64,000 nucleotides of DNA. Origin: Lachnospiraceae bacterium (lineage in GTDB: Bacteria; Bacillota; Clostridia; Lachnospirales; Lachnospiraceae). Shown here piece after piece: positions 63,153-64,000 of the stretch (the stretch's first letter is position 1; each line of letters starts with the position of its first letter). Under the pieces are notes generated by a model. That model was not told the DNA's origin. It searched no databases and saw nothing but the letters and a program-made list of their open reading frames with translations. The DNA lies in contig CABJAB010000004.1 in assembly GCA_902363445.1 (NCBI GenBank), positions 1 through 64,000 on the forward strand. The letters run 5' to 3'. A program made the position numbers and the translations under genes.

Positions 63153-64000
63153 TTAAGCGCCTTTTCCCGGCCGGATATACTTCTGCAAAAGCTGAATCAC
63201 CAGCGTGGTATCGATCGGTTTGATCACATGGCCGTTCATTCCACAGGCGGCACTCTTTTGAATGTCTTCTGAAAAAGCATCCGCCGTCATTGCGATGATC
63301 GGGATGTCGGAATCCGCGCGGCCTGATGCCCGGATTGCCTTTGCCGCCTCATAACCGTCCATTATCGGCATGCGGATATCCATTAAGACCGCATCATAAA
63401 AGCCCGGCTCCGACTGTTCATACTTTTGAAGGCATATCTGTCCATTTTCCGCCCGTTCAATCTCCAAGCCATACTCGGAAAGAAGCGTATCGGCAATCTC
63501 CCAGTTGAGATCATTGTCCTCCGCCAGCAGGATCCGCTTTCCGCCAAGGTCGGGCTTATATAGTTCTTCTCCCTTAATGACATCTGACGAAATCCCCATG
63601 TAGTGATTCAGAGTGTGGAACAGCGTCGATTTAAACAGCGGCTTCGCAATAAAACCGCTGATACCCGCAGCATCCGCTTCTTCTTCAATATCTCCCCATT
63701 CATAAGCGGAAACGAGCAGAATCGGAATCTTTCCTCCAATCCTCCGGCGCAGCTGTCTTGCGGTCTGCAGGCCGTCCAACCCCGGCATCTTCCAGTCCAA
63801 AAGGATGATCTGGAATTCATCCCCGGCTTCTTGACGCGCCTGGACCATCCGCAGAGCACTCTCCCCATCGGAAACCCATTCTGAAACAGCTCCCAGCTCT
63901 TTCAGGGCTGAAACGGTACTCCGGCAGAGCTGCTCGTCATCGTCTGCCACAAGGATATTCCATCTGGGAAGGACCATGTCTTTTTCCCGCGTCTGAACCT
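63153..64000 (-). CDS. C-terminal receiver domains of a hybrid sensor kinase (cut by window edge)
   Basis: The frame stays open to the window edge, so this is a C-terminal fragment. Two receiver domains are visible: the first with ILVADDDEQL, phospho-acceptor LLDWKMPGLDG and SGFIAKPL; the second with ILLAEDNDLN, VLMDIRMPIMDG and GHVIKPID. An internal ATG at 63977 could be taken as a start, but tandem receivers with LPRWNILVADDD are typical of the end of a hybrid histidine kinase. It converges on the WYL gene, with 6 bp between them. Confidence 0.85.
   Translation of the reverse strand, partial: VQTREKDMVLPRWNILVADDDEQLCRSTVSALKELGAVSEWVSDGESALRMVQARQEAGDEFQIILLDWKMPGLDGLQTARQLRRRIGGKIPILLVSAYEWGDIEEEADAAGISGFIAKPLFKSTLFHTLNHYMGISSDVIKGEELYKPDLGGKRILLAEDNDLNWEIADTLLSEYGLEIERAENGQICLQKYEQSEPGFYDAVLMDIRMPIMDGYEAAKAIRASGRADSDIPIIAMTADAFSEDIQKSAACGMNGHVIKPIDTTLVIQLLQKYIRPGKGA

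Overview
The window looks like the chromosome of an acetogenic, spore-forming member of the Lachnospiraceae (a Blautia-like Clostridia). The reasons are a complete carbonyl branch of the Wood-Ljungdahl pathway, sporulation genes (gerW pair, Spo0A-type DNA-binding domain), ChW-repeat surface protein, Clostridia-type gene orders (yceD-rpmF-plsX-acpP-rnc-smc-ftsY; rpmB/asp23-fakA-recG; yicC-remA-gmk-rpoZ-rimO-pgsA-cinA) and base composition near 50 % GC. The species call is inference; no rRNA or tRNA gene is visible.

Region 1 (1-14.5 kb, nearly all minus strand) is the acetogenesis cluster. Reading downstream: a consensus promoter, a His-rich metal-binding protein and a CooT-like nickel protein, then metF, cooC2, acsA/cooS, cooC1, acsB, acsD, acsC, acsE, acsV and a DUF3786 gene, followed by the start of fhs at the window edge. 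Together these reduce methylene-THF to methyl-THF, pass the methyl group to the corrinoid protein, reduce CO2 to CO and make acetyl-CoA; cooC1/cooC2, CooT and the His-rich protein supply nickel and AcsV reactivates the corrinoid. Stem-loops lie between cooC2/acsA, acsB/acsD and acsC/acsE. pta (47.5 kb) supplies the next step from acetyl-CoA.

Region 2 (14.5-37.4 kb) is housekeeping DNA: a PHP phosphoesterase, an ABC transporter, a secreted M6-type metalloprotease with six ChW repeats, recG-fakA-asp23, rpmB, a 46-residue membrane protein, gerW, and the yicC-to-cinA operon. rqcH converges on hflKC, which is preceded by a consensus promoter, a yybP-ykoY-type (Mn2+) riboswitch and a terminator.

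Region 3 (37.7-57.2 kb) holds ilvA, the ftsY-smc-rnc-acpP-plsX block, rpmF-yceD, pta, tmcAL, an SDR, a DUF711/ACT pair, an MBL hydrolase, coaE, polA and a zinc-finger membrane protein.

Region 4 (57.4-64 kb) is accessory-like: a stand-alone Spo0A DNA-binding domain with a 0A box, a MerR regulator with trmO, a DUF3892 protein, a fused nuclease/STAND ATPase that looks like a one-gene antiphage protein, a WYL regulator directly downstream, and the C-terminal receivers of a hybrid kinase.

The most unusual item is a pair of about 0.8 kb non-coding repeats (14556-15345 and 45792-46640), about 85 % identical, packed with conserved hairpins, one of which shows two compensatory base-pair changes. The second copy has perfect 57-bp terminal inverted repeats flanked by TA. 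I cannot match it to a known intron, IS or RNA family.
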